64,000 nt of DNA from Pseudomonadota bacterium (GCA_023430145.1 JAEZCD010000027.1:1-64000); one strand, 5' to 3'; counted from the stretch's first letter, positions 25,878 to 36,942 are shown. Made by a program: numbers and translations. Notes: generated by a model from the letters alone, not told the origin.

Positions 25878-26779
25878 CAGAAGCCCTCTTCGAGCTGGCG
25901 GCGGCCGACGAGCCGGAAGTAGACGACGCCGAACGCGGCCATGATCAGTGCCATGACGACGCCGACCGCGGCCGAGTAGCCGAGCCGGAAGTCGACGAAT
26001 CCCTTGATGTAGACCTCCGTCGCCAAAACGTTCGTGAAGGTTCCCGGCCCCGCGCCGGTGGCGAGCCAGACATAGACGAAGTTGTTGAAGGTCCAGAACA
26101 CCGACATCAGGCAGAGGACGACGATCGTCGGCACGAGGAACGGCAGCGTGACGAAGCGGAACTGCTGGAACCGCGTCGCGCCGTCGATCGCCGCCGCCTC
26201 GTTCAGTTCCTCCGGAATCGACTGCATGCTGGCGAGCAGCGACAGGGTGATCAACGGCACCGTGTTCCAGACGATGATCGCCGTCACCGCCGGCCAGACA
26301 GTGCGCAGGTCCGCCAGGAAGGCGATCGGATCGTCGACGATGCCGAGCTTCAGCAGCGCGGCGTTCACGATGCCGTTCTGCGGGTCCAGCATGAAGCGCC
26401 AGACGATGACGGCGACGATCGGCGGCGTCGCCCATGGCACGACGATGGCGAGCTTCGCCGCCGTCGCCAGTTTGAGCCGGCTCAGAACCGGCGAGTTCAG
26501 CAGCAGTGCCATCAACAGCCCGATGACGAGCCGCAGTGTCACCGACAGCAGCGTCAGCCAGACCACGGTGTTGAAGAGAACCTGGCCGAAATCGCGGCTG
26601 GTCATCAGCTCGTGGTAATTGTCCAGGCCGATGAAGTCGCCGCCGCGCCGGAGCCGCAGCAGATTGAGGTCGGTGAACGAGATGCCGAGATTGTACAGCG
26701 TCGGATAGGCATAGAAGAGCGCCAGCGCCAGGAATGCCGGCGTCAGCATGAGAGCGATGAAGCGACTCTGTCCCCGCAT
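25877..26779 (-). CDS. Sugar-type ABC transporter permease (MalF-like)
   Basis: The 300-residue inner-membrane protein has six helices and the EAA motif ELNEAAAIDGATRFQQFRFV. It has the MalF/UgpA-type order with its helices starting at FIALMLTPAFLAL. The ATG at 26779 was preferred to the GTG at 26791, as GAGAAG lies just before it; both are possible. It forms the heterodimeric channel with the following permease. Confidence 0.92.
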   Translation of the reverse strand: MRGQSRFIALMLTPAFLALALFYAYPTLYNLGISFTDLNLLRLRRGGDFIGLDNYHELMTSRDFGQVLFNTVVWLTLLSVTLRLVIGLLMALLLNSPVLSRLKLATAAKLAIVVPWATPPIVAVIVWRFMLDPQNGIVNAALLKLGIVDDPIAFLADLRTVWPAVTAIIVWNTVPLITLSLLASMQSIPEELNEAAAIDGATRFQQFRFVTLPFLVPTIVVLCLMSVFWTFNNFVYVWLATGAGPGTFTNVLATEVYIKGFVDFRLGYSAAVGVVMALIMAAFGVVYFRLVGRRQLEEGF

Positions 26780-26819
26780 CGCTCTTCTCACCAGGATCGC
26801 TTCGCCGGGGCCGGGGCGC

Positions 26820-28112
26820 CTATTGGCCGCCGGACTTCATCAGCTTCTCGATGGACTGCACGAGCTCGCCCGCGGCGACGTCGGGCGTGCGCTGGCCGGA
26901 CAGCGCGGCGCCGAAGGCGCGCCCGGTCGCGTTCCACATGGCGCCGATCGGCGCCGGCCCGTCGGCGTACGGCCCCCAGGTCCGCGCCAATGCGAGCTGC
27001 TCGGCGAAGCCCTTCAGCTCCGGCCCGAAATCGACGTTCTTCAGCAGCGTGCGCTGGGCCGGGAACTGCGTCGTGTAGTATTGCGTGAATACCGGTTCGG
27101 AGGCGAGGAACGTCACCAGCTTCCAGGCCTCGTCGGGCGCCTTGCTGTTGGCGTTGATGCCAAGCATGCGGCCGCCGATCATCGAAGACCGCGCCACCGT
27201 GCCCTTCGGGAAAGGTGCCGAGACGAAGGGCAGCGGCTTGCCGGGATTGGCGGCGGCATAGCCTTCGAGCACCTGTTTGTACGTGTTCGGCGGCATCGCG
27301 CCCATCGCCTGGCGACCGTTGATCAGTGCCGACAGGATCGCCGGATCGTGCGCGTCGCTGGCGCTGAGACTGGACTTCGGATTGCTGCCGTCGTCCAGGA
27401 ACGACTTGAAGTAGCGCATGGCATCGGCAGCGTCTTGGGCGGTGACGTCCATTCCGAAGCTGCCGTCCGGCTTCTGAACGATCAGCGCCTTGCCGTTCGA
27501 CCACCAGTAGAAGTTGGCCAGGAACCAGATCGCGCCGGAGGCCGAGCTGCCGGCCGGGAACCCGAAGCCGGCCTTGCCGGTCTTCTTGAAGACCTGCTCG
27601 CTCGCATCCTTCAGCTCCGCCCAGGTCTCCGGGATCTTCTCGACGCCGGCCTCCTTCAGAAGGTCGGTCCGATAGACCATCGCCCACGTATCGGTTGTCC
27701 AGGGCAGGCCGTACGTCTTGCCGTCCTTGGTGGTGGCGAGCTCCTTGGCGATGAAGTCGTCGAATCCGGCGCCCGGCTTTGACTTGGCGATGAGATCGTC
27801 GATCTCCGTCAGCGCGCCGGCCGTGCCCATCTCCTTCACCCAGACCTGGGCGACGTGGACGACGTCGGGCCCCTGTCCGACGGCCGCCTCGCGCAGGAAT
27901 TGGTCGCGCGCGTCCTTCCAGCCGATCCGCTGCAGCGTCACCTTGATGCCGGGATTCTGCTTCTCGAAGGTGTCGAGCGCCGCGCGCAGCTCCTTCTCTT
28001 CGCTGTCGTTGAACCGGAACGTCAGCTCGACCGCCTTCTGGGCGAAGGCGGGACTGGTGACGGCGGTCGCGGCGCCGAGCGCCAGAAGCAGCAGGAATGC
28101 GCGCTTTCTCAT
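26820..28112 (-). CDS. ABC transporter extracellular solute-binding protein (family 1)
   Basis: The 430-residue protein has a Sec signal peptide ending AFAQ. A CUT1-type binding protein follows (VELTFRFND, GPDVVHVAQVWVKEMG, YGLPWTTDTWAMVYRTDLL, PETWAEL). These blocks line the ligand cleft of sugar and polyol binding proteins. It is first in the minus-strand operon SBP-permease-permease-sulfatase, divergent from the LacI gene across 160 bp with a palindromic operator. A sulfated sugar, polyol or amine is a reasonable guess for the ligand because of the sulfatase, but this is inference. Confidence 0.92.
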   Translation of the reverse strand: MRKRAFLLLLALGAATAVTSPAFAQKAVELTFRFNDSEEKELRAALDTFEKQNPGIKVTLQRIGWKDARDQFLREAAVGQGPDVVHVAQVWVKEMGTAGALTEIDDLIAKSKPGAGFDDFIAKELATTKDGKTYGLPWTTDTWAMVYRTDLLKEAGVEKIPETWAELKDASEQVFKKTGKAGFGFPAGSSASGAIWFLANFYWWSNGKALIVQKPDGSFGMDVTAQDAADAMRYFKSFLDDGSNPKSSLSASDAHDPAILSALINGRQAMGAMPPNTYKQVLEGYAAANPGKPLPFVSAPFPKGTVARSSMIGGRMLGINANSKAPDEAWKLVTFLASEPVFTQYYTTQFPAQRTLLKNVDFGPELKGFAEQLALARTWGPYADGPAPIGAMWNATGRAFGAALSGQRTPDVAAGELVQSIEKLMKSGGQ

Positions 28113-28228
28113 GTCGATCCTCCCGGTCGGGGCGCCTTCGCGCTCGCGTTGCAGACTTCTTGTTCGGCGATCCGCCCATCCCGCGGTAATTCCGGACGGG
28201 GCGGCGCATCGCTGTTTGCGATGGCGAG

Positions 28229-28246
28229 TATGCTAACGTTAGCATA
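28229..28246. promoter_or_regulatory. Perfect 18-bp palindrome, probable LacI-family operator
   Basis: TATGCTAACGTTAGCATA is fully symmetrical with a central CG, the form expected for LacI-family sites. It lies 27 bp upstream of the LacI-family start and 117 bp from the divergent solute-binding-protein start, so it could control both promoters. Confidence 0.8.
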
Positions 28247-28272
28247 GACTGTAAAGCACGAAGGAGAAGACG

Positions 28273-29307
28273 GTGCGCGAGGACACCGAGGACGACCGAT
28301 CGCCGGCGGAGCCGGTTCGCATGGAAGCGGTGGCGCGGCGCGCCGGCGTGTCGGTGATCACCGTCTCGCGCGCGCTCCGGGAACCGCAGCGCGTCGCCCC
28401 CGAGACGCGCTCGCGCATTCTGTCGGCCGTCGCGGAGATCGGCTACGTGCCGAACCTCGTCGCCGGCAGCCTCAAGTCGCGCCGCTCGGGCTTCGTCGGC
28501 GGCATCATCCCGACGACCGCCCAGCCGGTCGCGGCCGAGGTCGTGCGCGGCATGACCGAGTCCCTGCGCGAGCCCGGCCTGCGCCTGTTCCTCGCCGACA
28601 GCGGCTTCTCGCCGGAGGAAGAGCAGGAACTGGTCGTCAGCATGCTTGCGCGGCGGCCCGACGCGATCTTCCTCACCGGCGTCACCCACACCGAGCTCAC
28701 CCGCAGGCTGCTGGCGGCCGCACGGATTCCCGTCGTCGAGATCGGCAACCTCTGCGAGGCGCCGATCGACATCCTGGTCGGCTTCTCCAACTTTCTAGCC
28801 GCCGAGATGATCACGAAGGCGGTTCTGGCGAGCGGACGCCGGACCATTGGCTATATCGGCCAGACCGGACGGGCACATATCGACCGCGTGCGAGATCGGC
28901 TTGACGGCTTCGGGCAGGCCCTCACCGATGCCGGGTTGCCCTTCGAGCAGCATCGCGTAGTTGAGTGCGGCCTCGGCTATGAGGACGGAGCACGTGGGCT
29001 GCGGGCCTTGCTGGAGCGCGACCAGTCGATCGACGCCGTGGTCTGCTCCAGCGACATCATCGCCGTCGGCGCACTCTTCGAGGCCCAGCGCCTGGGCATC
29101 GCCGTGCCGGGACGCCTCGCCATCGGCGGCATCGACGACACCGAGGTGTCCGCGCAATGCGTGCCGGCTCTCTCCACCGTCCGGCTGCCGCGCTTCATGA
29201 TGGGCCGCGTGGCGGGCGAATTGATCTGCCAGCGGCTTGCCGGCAAGCCCATCGCCCGGCCGGTCGTCGACCTCGGTTTCGAGCTCGTCATGCGCGGCAC
29301 AATCTAG
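28273..29307 (+). CDS. LacI family transcriptional regulator
   Basis: The 344-residue protein has a LacI helix-turn-helix and hinge (RMEAVARRAGVSVITVSRAL, EIGYVPNLVAGSL with the hinge helix). A periplasmic-binding-protein-like effector domain follows, with VVCSSDIIAVGALFEAQRLG and GGIDDTEVS. Such regulators repress sugar and polyol operons until the ligand binds. The start is GTG at 28273 with AAGGAGAAG ahead. It is divergent from the ABC/sulfatase operon, and the palindrome at 28229-28246 is its likely operator. Confidence 0.93.
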   Translation: MREDTEDDRSPAEPVRMEAVARRAGVSVITVSRALREPQRVAPETRSRILSAVAEIGYVPNLVAGSLKSRRSGFVGGIIPTTAQPVAAEVVRGMTESLREPGLRLFLADSGFSPEEEQELVVSMLARRPDAIFLTGVTHTELTRRLLAAARIPVVEIGNLCEAPIDILVGFSNFLAAEMITKAVLASGRRTIGYIGQTGRAHIDRVRDRLDGFGQALTDAGLPFEQHRVVECGLGYEDGARGLRALLERDQSIDAVVCSSDIIAVGALFEAQRLGIAVPGRLAIGGIDDTEVSAQCVPALSTVRLPRFMMGRVAGELICQRLAGKPIARPVVDLGFELVMRGTI

Positions 29308-29442
29308 ACCTCGCGACGCATGACCTCGGCGCCTGCGGGGGACGCCGACGGCCCTCTGCGGCTTGACAGTCGCAAGATGAATCTAGAGGCGTCGACGATC
29401 CGCGGATCAGTCGTTCACGGGCGCCGTCGGACCACCGGCTGA

Positions 29443-29537
29443 ACGCCCTTCCCGGTTTGACTGCGGTCGGAAAACGCGAGGAGCATCAATGAGCGGTTAC
29501 AGGCGATTCCTGACGGTCGGAATTGTCTAACCTCTTG
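29443..29537 (+). repeat. Direct repeat R2 (about 90 bp)
   Basis: Second copy of the repeat at 23314-23406, sharing CCGGTTTGACT, CGGAAA, GGAGCATCAATGAGCGG and GCGATTC in the same order and orientation. The copies differ by scattered substitutions and one or two single-base gaps, so they are old. It lies 25 bp before the tRNA-Arg-like attachment sequence. Confidence 0.75.
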
Positions 29538-29562
29538 CTCCCGCTGGCTTGTGCGGTTTCTC

Positions 29563-29574
29563 CCGGGACCGCCA
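29563..29574 (+). other. Possible attR: 12-bp copy of the tRNA-Arg(CCU) 3' end
   Basis: CCGGGACCGCCA repeats positions 16752-16763 of the tRNA-Arg gene exactly and in the same orientation, 12.8 kb away. It lies just past direct repeat R2 and 18 bp before the end of the IclR gene. Twelve GC-rich bases could recur by chance, so the attachment-site reading depends on the integrase remnant beside the tRNA. Confidence 0.45.
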
Positions 29575-29591
29575 TCAGTTTTCGCTTTTCG

Positions 29592-30338
29592 TCAGATGCA
29601 GCGCGCGATCTCGGCCCGGATCAGCCCGGCGATCTCCGCGGCGCGATCGGGATCGAGGCTGGCGGCCGGAATGGCGATCGAGATCGACGCCGTGGCGTCG
29701 GCGGGGCTGACCGGAATCGGCACCGCGACACCGCCCGCATCGGAATAGGTCTCGCCGATGTCGTAGCACCACCCCTGCGCGATCGCGCGCGCGAGCGCCT
29801 CGTGCACGCGGGTGGCGTCCGCGCCATTGTACTGGCCGTAGCGCGGCGCGTTCTGCCGGATCACGGCGTCGCGGGTGGCGGCGTCGAGCCCCAGCATGAT
29901 CGCGAGGCTGCCGGGCCCGATGCCGAGCGGGACGCGCCCGCCGATGCCGCCGGTCAGCGTCTGCACGAAGGATGTGCCCTCGTGCATGTCGATGCAGATC
30001 GCATCGAACCCGGCCCGCGTCAGCAGGAAGCTCGATTGTCCGGTTCTGGCCGCGACCTCCATCACGGCCGGGCGAAACCGCCTCGCGAGCTCGCTGGTCG
30101 AGCTCGAGCGATTGGCGAGCCCGTAGATCGCCGGGCCGAGCCGGTACTGGCCGCGCTTGCCGGTGGACTCGACGAAACCGCGGATCGACAAGGCCACCAG
30201 CGAGCGCCGCGTGGCCGATTTGGCGTCGCCGAGTGCCGCCGAGAGCTGCTGAAGCGACAGGCCCGGCACGCCGGCACGCCCGAGATGAACCAGGATCTCG
30301 GCCGCCCGTTCGACGTTCGTCGAGCTCTCGCTCACCAT
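29592..30338 (-). CDS. IclR family transcriptional regulator
   Basis: The 248-residue protein has a winged-helix N-terminal domain (NVERAAEILVHLG, LSLQQLSAALGDAKSATRRSL, RGQYRLG) and a full GAF-like IclR effector domain (RVPLGIGPGSLAIML, GGVAVPIPVSPADAT). This contrasts with the truncated IclR chimera at 22357. It is divergent from the first FAD oxidase gene over 145 bp that hold an inverted repeat. It probably senses the substrate of the oxidase/ABC module to its right. Confidence 0.92.
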   Translation of the reverse strand: MVSESSTNVERAAEILVHLGRAGVPGLSLQQLSAALGDAKSATRRSLVALSIRGFVESTGKRGQYRLGPAIYGLANRSSSTSELARRFRPAVMEVAARTGQSSFLLTRAGFDAICIDMHEGTSFVQTLTGGIGGRVPLGIGPGSLAIMLGLDAATRDAVIRQNAPRYGQYNGADATRVHEALARAIAQGWCYDIGETYSDAGGVAVPIPVSPADATASISIAIPAASLDPDRAAEIAGLIRAEIARCI

Positions 30339-30350
30339 TCGGCTCCTCCC

Positions 30351-30404
30351 GATATCGTTGATAATCCGATAATCGACATATTGTGCAATTTCAATAACGA
30401 TATC
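30351..30404. promoter_or_regulatory. 9-bp inverted repeat, probable IclR operator region
   Basis: GATATCGTT (30351-30359) and AACGATATC (30396-30404) are exact reverse complements, 36 bp apart, in the AT-rich gap between the divergent IclR and oxidase genes. A tandem GATAATC-CGATAATC lies between them. The two arms could be binding sites for two IclR dimers. Confidence 0.6.
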
Positions 30405-30483
30405 TGGAATTCTGTTGACGCTTCCAGACCGAGCGACCAGTCTGCGTCACGGCCTCGGGCCACGCATCAAGGGAAAGTGCCGC

Positions 30484-31632
30484 ATGGCGGACGTGGTCGT
30501 GATCGGGGCCGGGATCAGCGGCGCAGCTACCGCCTATGAGCTGGCCACGGCCGGCACGAAGGTCGTCCTGATCGACCGCTTCGCCCCGGCCGCCATGGCC
30601 TCGGGCTGGACGCTCGCCGGCGTCCGGCAATCGGGGCGGCACCCGGCCGAATGGCCCCTCGCGAAGGCCGCCGTGGCCCGCTGGGCCGATCTCGACGCGC
30701 GTCTCGACGGCGCCACGCATTATCGGCGCGGCGGCAATCTGCGCTGTGCGCGCGACGAGACGGAGGCTGCGAGGATCAGGACGCTGGTCGAGGCGCAACG
30801 AACCGACGGTTTCGACATCGCGCTGATCGAAGGGGATGACATCCCTGCCATTGCGCCGCTGGTCTCGCCGGAGGTGGTCTGTGCTTCCTTCTGCGCGACG
30901 GACGGACATGCCGATCCGATCGCCACCGTCGGCTCCTACGTGGCGGCGGCCCAACGCCTCGGCGTGACGGCGCGATTCGGCGAGCGCGTGACGTCCGTGA
31001 TGGTCGAGAATGGCGCCGTGACGGGCGTCGTCACGGACAAGGGCCGTGTCGCTGCAGCCGCGGTCGTCGTCGCGGCCGGCGTCTTCGGCAATGAGCTGCT
31101 CGATCCGTTGGGGCTGCATGTGCCCTTCGAGACGATGAGCGCCACCATGATCCGCTCCGTAGCGATCCCGCAGCAACTCGACCCGGTCGTCGGCGTCGCC
31201 AATGGCGATACCACGGCGCGGCAAGAGGCGCAGGGCGAGATCCGCTTCGGCGGCGGCCACGAAACCTGGGACGGCACGATGAGCGAGGACCCGCTGCCCT
31301 CGGTCCGGCCGGGCGCGGCCAGCATCCGTGACCTGCTTGCACGATTGACGTCGCTGCTCCCGGCCTTCGCCGATCTGCGGATCGACAGGGCATGGTGCGG
31401 CCTCATCGACCAGACGCCGGATGCCATCCCGGTGATCGAAGCCTTCGATGCGCCGCGCGGTCTGGTCGTGGCCATGGGCTTCTCGGGACACGGGTTCTGC
31501 CTAGGGCCGGTCACAGGCCAGATCCTCGCCGCGCTGGCGCTGGGCTTCCCCTCGCCGCTGCCGATCGAGCCATTCAGGCGCGCGCGGTTCGCCGCCGTTT
31601 CCGCCAAAGAGACCGTCGAGCTGCACGGCTGA
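30484..31632 (+). CDS. FAD-dependent D-amino-acid/sarcosine oxidase-like protein (paralogue 1)
   Basis: The 382-residue DAO-family flavoprotein has the dinucleotide loop VVIGAGISGAATAYEL (about 4-19) and the SGWTLAGVRQSGRH block after it. Near the C-terminus, LVVAMGFSGHGFCLGPVTGQ is typical of sarcosine oxidase beta/glycine oxidase-like enzymes. It oxidises a secondary or primary amine of an amino-acid-like compound to an imine. It is about 50-60% similar by eye to the protein at 36943-38112, and the two flank a dipeptide-type ABC transporter. The ATG at 30484 was chosen because the FAD strand starts there. Confidence 0.9.
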   Translation: MADVVVIGAGISGAATAYELATAGTKVVLIDRFAPAAMASGWTLAGVRQSGRHPAEWPLAKAAVARWADLDARLDGATHYRRGGNLRCARDETEAARIRTLVEAQRTDGFDIALIEGDDIPAIAPLVSPEVVCASFCATDGHADPIATVGSYVAAAQRLGVTARFGERVTSVMVENGAVTGVVTDKGRVAAAAVVVAAGVFGNELLDPLGLHVPFETMSATMIRSVAIPQQLDPVVGVANGDTTARQEAQGEIRFGGGHETWDGTMSEDPLPSVRPGAASIRDLLARLTSLLPAFADLRIDRAWCGLIDQTPDAIPVIEAFDAPRGLVVAMGFSGHGFCLGPVTGQILAALALGFPSPLPIEPFRRARFAAVSAKETVELHG

Positions 31633-31692
31633 CGCATCCGCGCGAGAACCATCGGCAAAGCGAGCGGCGGCGCATGGAGGCGCGCTGAGGGA

Positions 31693-33494
<1,802 letters not shown>

Positions 33495-33498
<4 letters not shown>

Positions 33499-34400
33499 GC
33501 CTCGACCTTCAGCTTGGGGTCGATGGCATCGCGCAGGCCGTCGCCGATCAGGTTGAGCGAGAGGACCAGCAGCAGCACGGCGACACTCGGCACGAGCGCC
33601 AGCCAGTAGCTGTCGAGGATGTTCTCGAACCCCTCGCGCACCATGCCGCCCCAGGTCGGCGTCGGCGGGGCGATGCCGAGGCCGATGAAGGCGAGCGAGG
33701 CCTCCGTGCGCACCGCCGTCGCCATCCAGAGCGAGGCCATGACCAGGATGTCGGGCACGATGTTGGGCAGGACATGGCGGAACATGATGCGCATGTCGGA
33801 GAAGCCGAGAGCGCGCTCGGCCTGGACGAATTCGCGCTCGCGCAGCGCGATGACCGGCGCGCGCGCGATGCGCGCGAAGGGCGGGATCGCCGTGAAGGCG
33901 ATGGCGATGACGATGTTGGTCACCGTCGCCCCCAGCATGGCGACGAGGATCAGGCCCAGAATGAGGGCGGGAAAGGCCAGCACGACATCCATCGCCTGCA
34001 TCACGACGATGTCGAGCCGCCCACCGAAATATCCGGCGAGGAGGCCGATCAGCGTGCCGATGGCGACCGCGAGCGCGATCGAGGTGAGGCCGATGACCAG
34101 CGAATAGCGCGCGCCGACGAGGAGCCGGGAAAGCGTATCGCGGCCATAATAGTCGGTGCCGAGCCAATGCACCGCATCGGGCGGCTGCAGGCGGGCCACG
34201 ATGTCCTGTTCGATCGGGTCGAAGGGGACGATCAGGGGTCCCAGCAGCGCCAGGATCACGATCGCGCCGAAGATCGCGGTGCCGACCCAGATCTCGATGT
34301 TGCCGGTGAAGGCGCGCTTCAGCGCCTGGCCGCACAGCCGCAGTAGAGCGGCGAGCTCGGAGGGGTGTCGGGATGCGACGAGCTGGGTCTCGTCGCTCAT
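33495..34400 (-). CDS. Dipeptide-type ABC transporter permease (DppC-like)
   Basis: The 301-residue membrane protein has the N-terminal helix of DppC proteins (GAIVILALLGPLIVPFDP), the HWLGTDYYGRDTLSRLLVGA segment and the EAA-loop EFVQAERALGFSDMRIMFRH. It forms the channel with the DppB-like protein. ATGA overlap with the gene before and GTGA overlap with the ATPase after show tight coupling. Confidence 0.93.
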
Positions 34401-35338
34401 TTGAACGTCACCCGTGGATCGACGAGGCCGTAGACGAGGTCGGTCGCGAGGTTCACCAGCACGACGATCAGCGTGTAGATCACCATCATTCCCTGCAGCA
34501 TCGTGTAGTCGCGCTGCGCCAGCGCGCCGACGATCAGCTTGCCGAGGCCCGGGCGGTTGAAGACGATCTCGGTCAGCACCGAATTGCCGATCAGGATGCC
34601 GAGGTAGAGCCCGACCACGGTGACGACCGGGATCAGGCAATTGCGCAGCGCGTGGCGCCAGACGACGACCCGCGTCGGCACGCCCTTGGCCCGGGCGGTG
34701 CGGACATAGTCCTGGCTCAGCACCTCGAGCATCGCCGAGCGGGTGACGCGGGTGACATAGGCGGCCATGATCAGCGCGAGGTTGATGGCCGGCAGTGCGA
34801 GCTCGCGCAGGCGCCCACCGAGGGTCGTGGCCTGTCCGCCGCTGATCACCGGAAACCAGCCGAGCGCGATGGCGAAGACGAGCAAGAGGACGATGCCGGA
34901 GACGAAGGCCGGCGCCGACAGTCCGACGAGCGAGACGATCCGCGTCACGTAGTCCGGAATGCGGTTGCGGTGAACCGCCGCCCAGACGCCGGCCGGCACG
35001 CCGAGCGCGACGCCGAGGACGAGCGCCAGCGCGGTCAGCTCAAGCGTATAGGGCAGGACGTTCAGCACCTCCTGCACGACCGGGCGCCGTGTCACCATCG
35101 AGACGCCCCAGTCACCTTCGATCGCACCGAAGATGAACCGGGCGTATTGCGTCGTGATCGGCAGATCGAGGCCGAGCCGCGTGCGCAGCGCCGCGATCGT
35201 CTCCGCCGAGGCCTGGTCTCCGAGGATGACCATGGCCGGGTCGCCCGGCAGGATCCGGACGACGAAGAACACCAGCGTCAGAACGGAGAACAGCGTGACG
35301 ACCGCAAAGCCCAGACGCCGCAGGATGAAGCCCGCCAT
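34397..35338 (-). CDS. Dipeptide-type ABC transporter permease (DppB-like)
   Basis: The 313-residue protein has six helices and the DppB hallmarks: an N-terminal FILRRLGFAVVTLFSVL, then GDPAMVILGDQAS, and the EAA-loop DYVRTARAKGVPTRVVVWRH. It follows the binding-protein gene by 4 bp and overlaps the DppC-like gene by ATGA. Confidence 0.93.
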   Translation of the reverse strand: MAGFILRRLGFAVVTLFSVLTLVFFVVRILPGDPAMVILGDQASAETIAALRTRLGLDLPITTQYARFIFGAIEGDWGVSMVTRRPVVQEVLNVLPYTLELTALALVLGVALGVPAGVWAAVHRNRIPDYVTRIVSLVGLSAPAFVSGIVLLLVFAIALGWFPVISGGQATTLGGRLRELALPAINLALIMAAYVTRVTRSAMLEVLSQDYVRTARAKGVPTRVVVWRHALRNCLIPVVTVVGLYLGILIGNSVLTEIVFNRPGLGKLIVGALAQRDYTMLQGMMVIYTLIVVLVNLATDLVYGLVDPRVTFK

Positions 35339-35342
35339 CGGC

Positions 35343-36893
35343 TCAGTTGGCCAGGCGCGTCGTCTCGTCGATGGGCGGTGACAGGCCGAGCGAGCCGACG
35401 ATGTCGTAGGCGAAGGTCAGCTTGTTCTTCCACGCCCAGGGCTGACCCATCTCGTACATCGGCACGGCGCAGACCGCGGCGACGATCTTCTTCTGCGCCG
35501 CCGCCCAGAGCGCCTTCTGCTTCTCGAGGTCCGGCTCGGTGCGCGCAGCCTTGATCTCGGCATCGGCGGCATCGCAATGGGCGAAGTTCGTCACGGCGGT
35601 CGGCTTGCCGATGCTGCTGGCGGAGTCGTAGAACTGGGTCAGGAAAGTATCGGCGACCGGAAAGCGCGCTGCACCGTAATAGACGACCTGCGACAGATCC
35701 TGGCGGATCTGGGCGTGGAAGGTCGGATGATCGACGAGCGCCAGCTCCAGATTGATCCCGGACGCCTTGAGCTGCGACTGGACCACCTGCATCGTCGTCA
35801 GCATCGCCGGCAGGGTGGTCTGGATCGACTTCAGCGTCAGCCCGTTTGCATAGCCCGCCTCGGCCAGCAGCTTCTTGGCCTCGGCGGGATCGTATTGCGG
35901 AAGCGGCACCGCGACATGGCCGAGATAGCCGTCGGGCACCACGGAGTTGGCGGCTTTCGACAGCATCGTGCCGCGGAACTTCACCAGGGCGTCGCGGCTG
36001 ACCGCATGCGCGATGGCTTGGCGCACCTTGATGTCGTCGAGCGGCTTCTGCGAGGTGTTGAGGTAGATTGCGTGGATCTCGGTCGGCCCGAGCACGTCGA
36101 CGGTCGTCTCCGGCAGCTGGCTCATGCGCTTGATCCAGCTGTCCTCGAACTTGCCGTTGACCAGATCGATCTCGCCCGCCTGGAAAGCCAGGTCGCGGCT
36201 GGAATCGGAGGCCATGTAGCGGAACAGGATTTCCTTGATCTGCGGTGTGCCGCGGAAATACTTCGGATTGGCCTGCAGCCTGACGAACTGCTGCGGCTGG
36301 TATTCGACGACCTGGAACGGCCCGGTACCGACCGGCTTGCGGGCGAACGCGTCGCCGAGCGCCTCGACGGCCTTGCGACAGACGATGTTGCCACCGTGAT
36401 AGGGCACGAGCAGTCCGAGCAGGCTCGGCACCGGCTCCTTCAGCCTGATCTTGACCGTCTTCGGGTCGAGCGCCTCGATCGACTGCAAGGCGAGATAATC
36501 GGCAAAGAAGCTCGACGTCTCCTTCGCCGCGGCACGCTTGAGCGAGAACACCACGTCGTCCGCCGTGAGTGCTCCATAGTCGCCCTGGCACTGCACGTTG
36601 TCGCGCAGCTTGAAGGTCCATTCCTTCTTGTCGGGCGTCGAGGTCCAGCTCTCGGCGAGATCGGGCTCGATCATCTCGGGGCTGATCTGGCCGGGCTTGA
36701 TGCGCACGAGGCCGTTGAAGATCCAGTTCACGACGTTGGCGTCGAGCGTCGCGGTAGCGCGGTGTGGATCGAGGCTCGCCATGTCGTTGCCTGGCACCGC
36801 GACGCGCAGGGTTTGCGCCTCGGCACCGGTCGCGAGGAACAAACCCTGGGCGGCGGCAATGAATGCGGCAGCCTTGAACGTTCTGAATGCCAT
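35343..36893 (-). CDS. Dipeptide-type ABC transporter substrate-binding protein (family 5)
   Basis: The 516-residue protein has a signal peptide ending TGAEAQ and the SBP-5 fold (LRVAVPGNDMASLDPH, NIVCRKAVEALGDAFARKPV, GTGPFQVVEY). Such proteins bind di/oligopeptides, opines and other modified amino acids. The flanking amine oxidases make an N-substituted amino acid a likely ligand here. The ATG at 36893 follows GGGGGAAT. Confidence 0.92.
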   Translation of the reverse strand: MAFRTFKAAAFIAAAQGLFLATGAEAQTLRVAVPGNDMASLDPHRATATLDANVVNWIFNGLVRIKPGQISPEMIEPDLAESWTSTPDKKEWTFKLRDNVQCQGDYGALTADDVVFSLKRAAAKETSSFFADYLALQSIEALDPKTVKIRLKEPVPSLLGLLVPYHGGNIVCRKAVEALGDAFARKPVGTGPFQVVEYQPQQFVRLQANPKYFRGTPQIKEILFRYMASDSSRDLAFQAGEIDLVNGKFEDSWIKRMSQLPETTVDVLGPTEIHAIYLNTSQKPLDDIKVRQAIAHAVSRDALVKFRGTMLSKAANSVVPDGYLGHVAVPLPQYDPAEAKKLLAEAGYANGLTLKSIQTTLPAMLTTMQVVQSQLKASGINLELALVDHPTFHAQIRQDLSQVVYYGAARFPVADTFLTQFYDSASSIGKPTAVTNFAHCDAADAEIKAARTEPDLEKQKALWAAAQKKIVAAVCAVPMYEMGQPWAWKNKLTFAYDIVGSLGLSPPIDETTRLAN

Positions 36894-36942
36894 GCCATTC
36901 CCCCGTGGTCTCGAAGGCGAAACGCCGTGGTCGATGTCTGCT

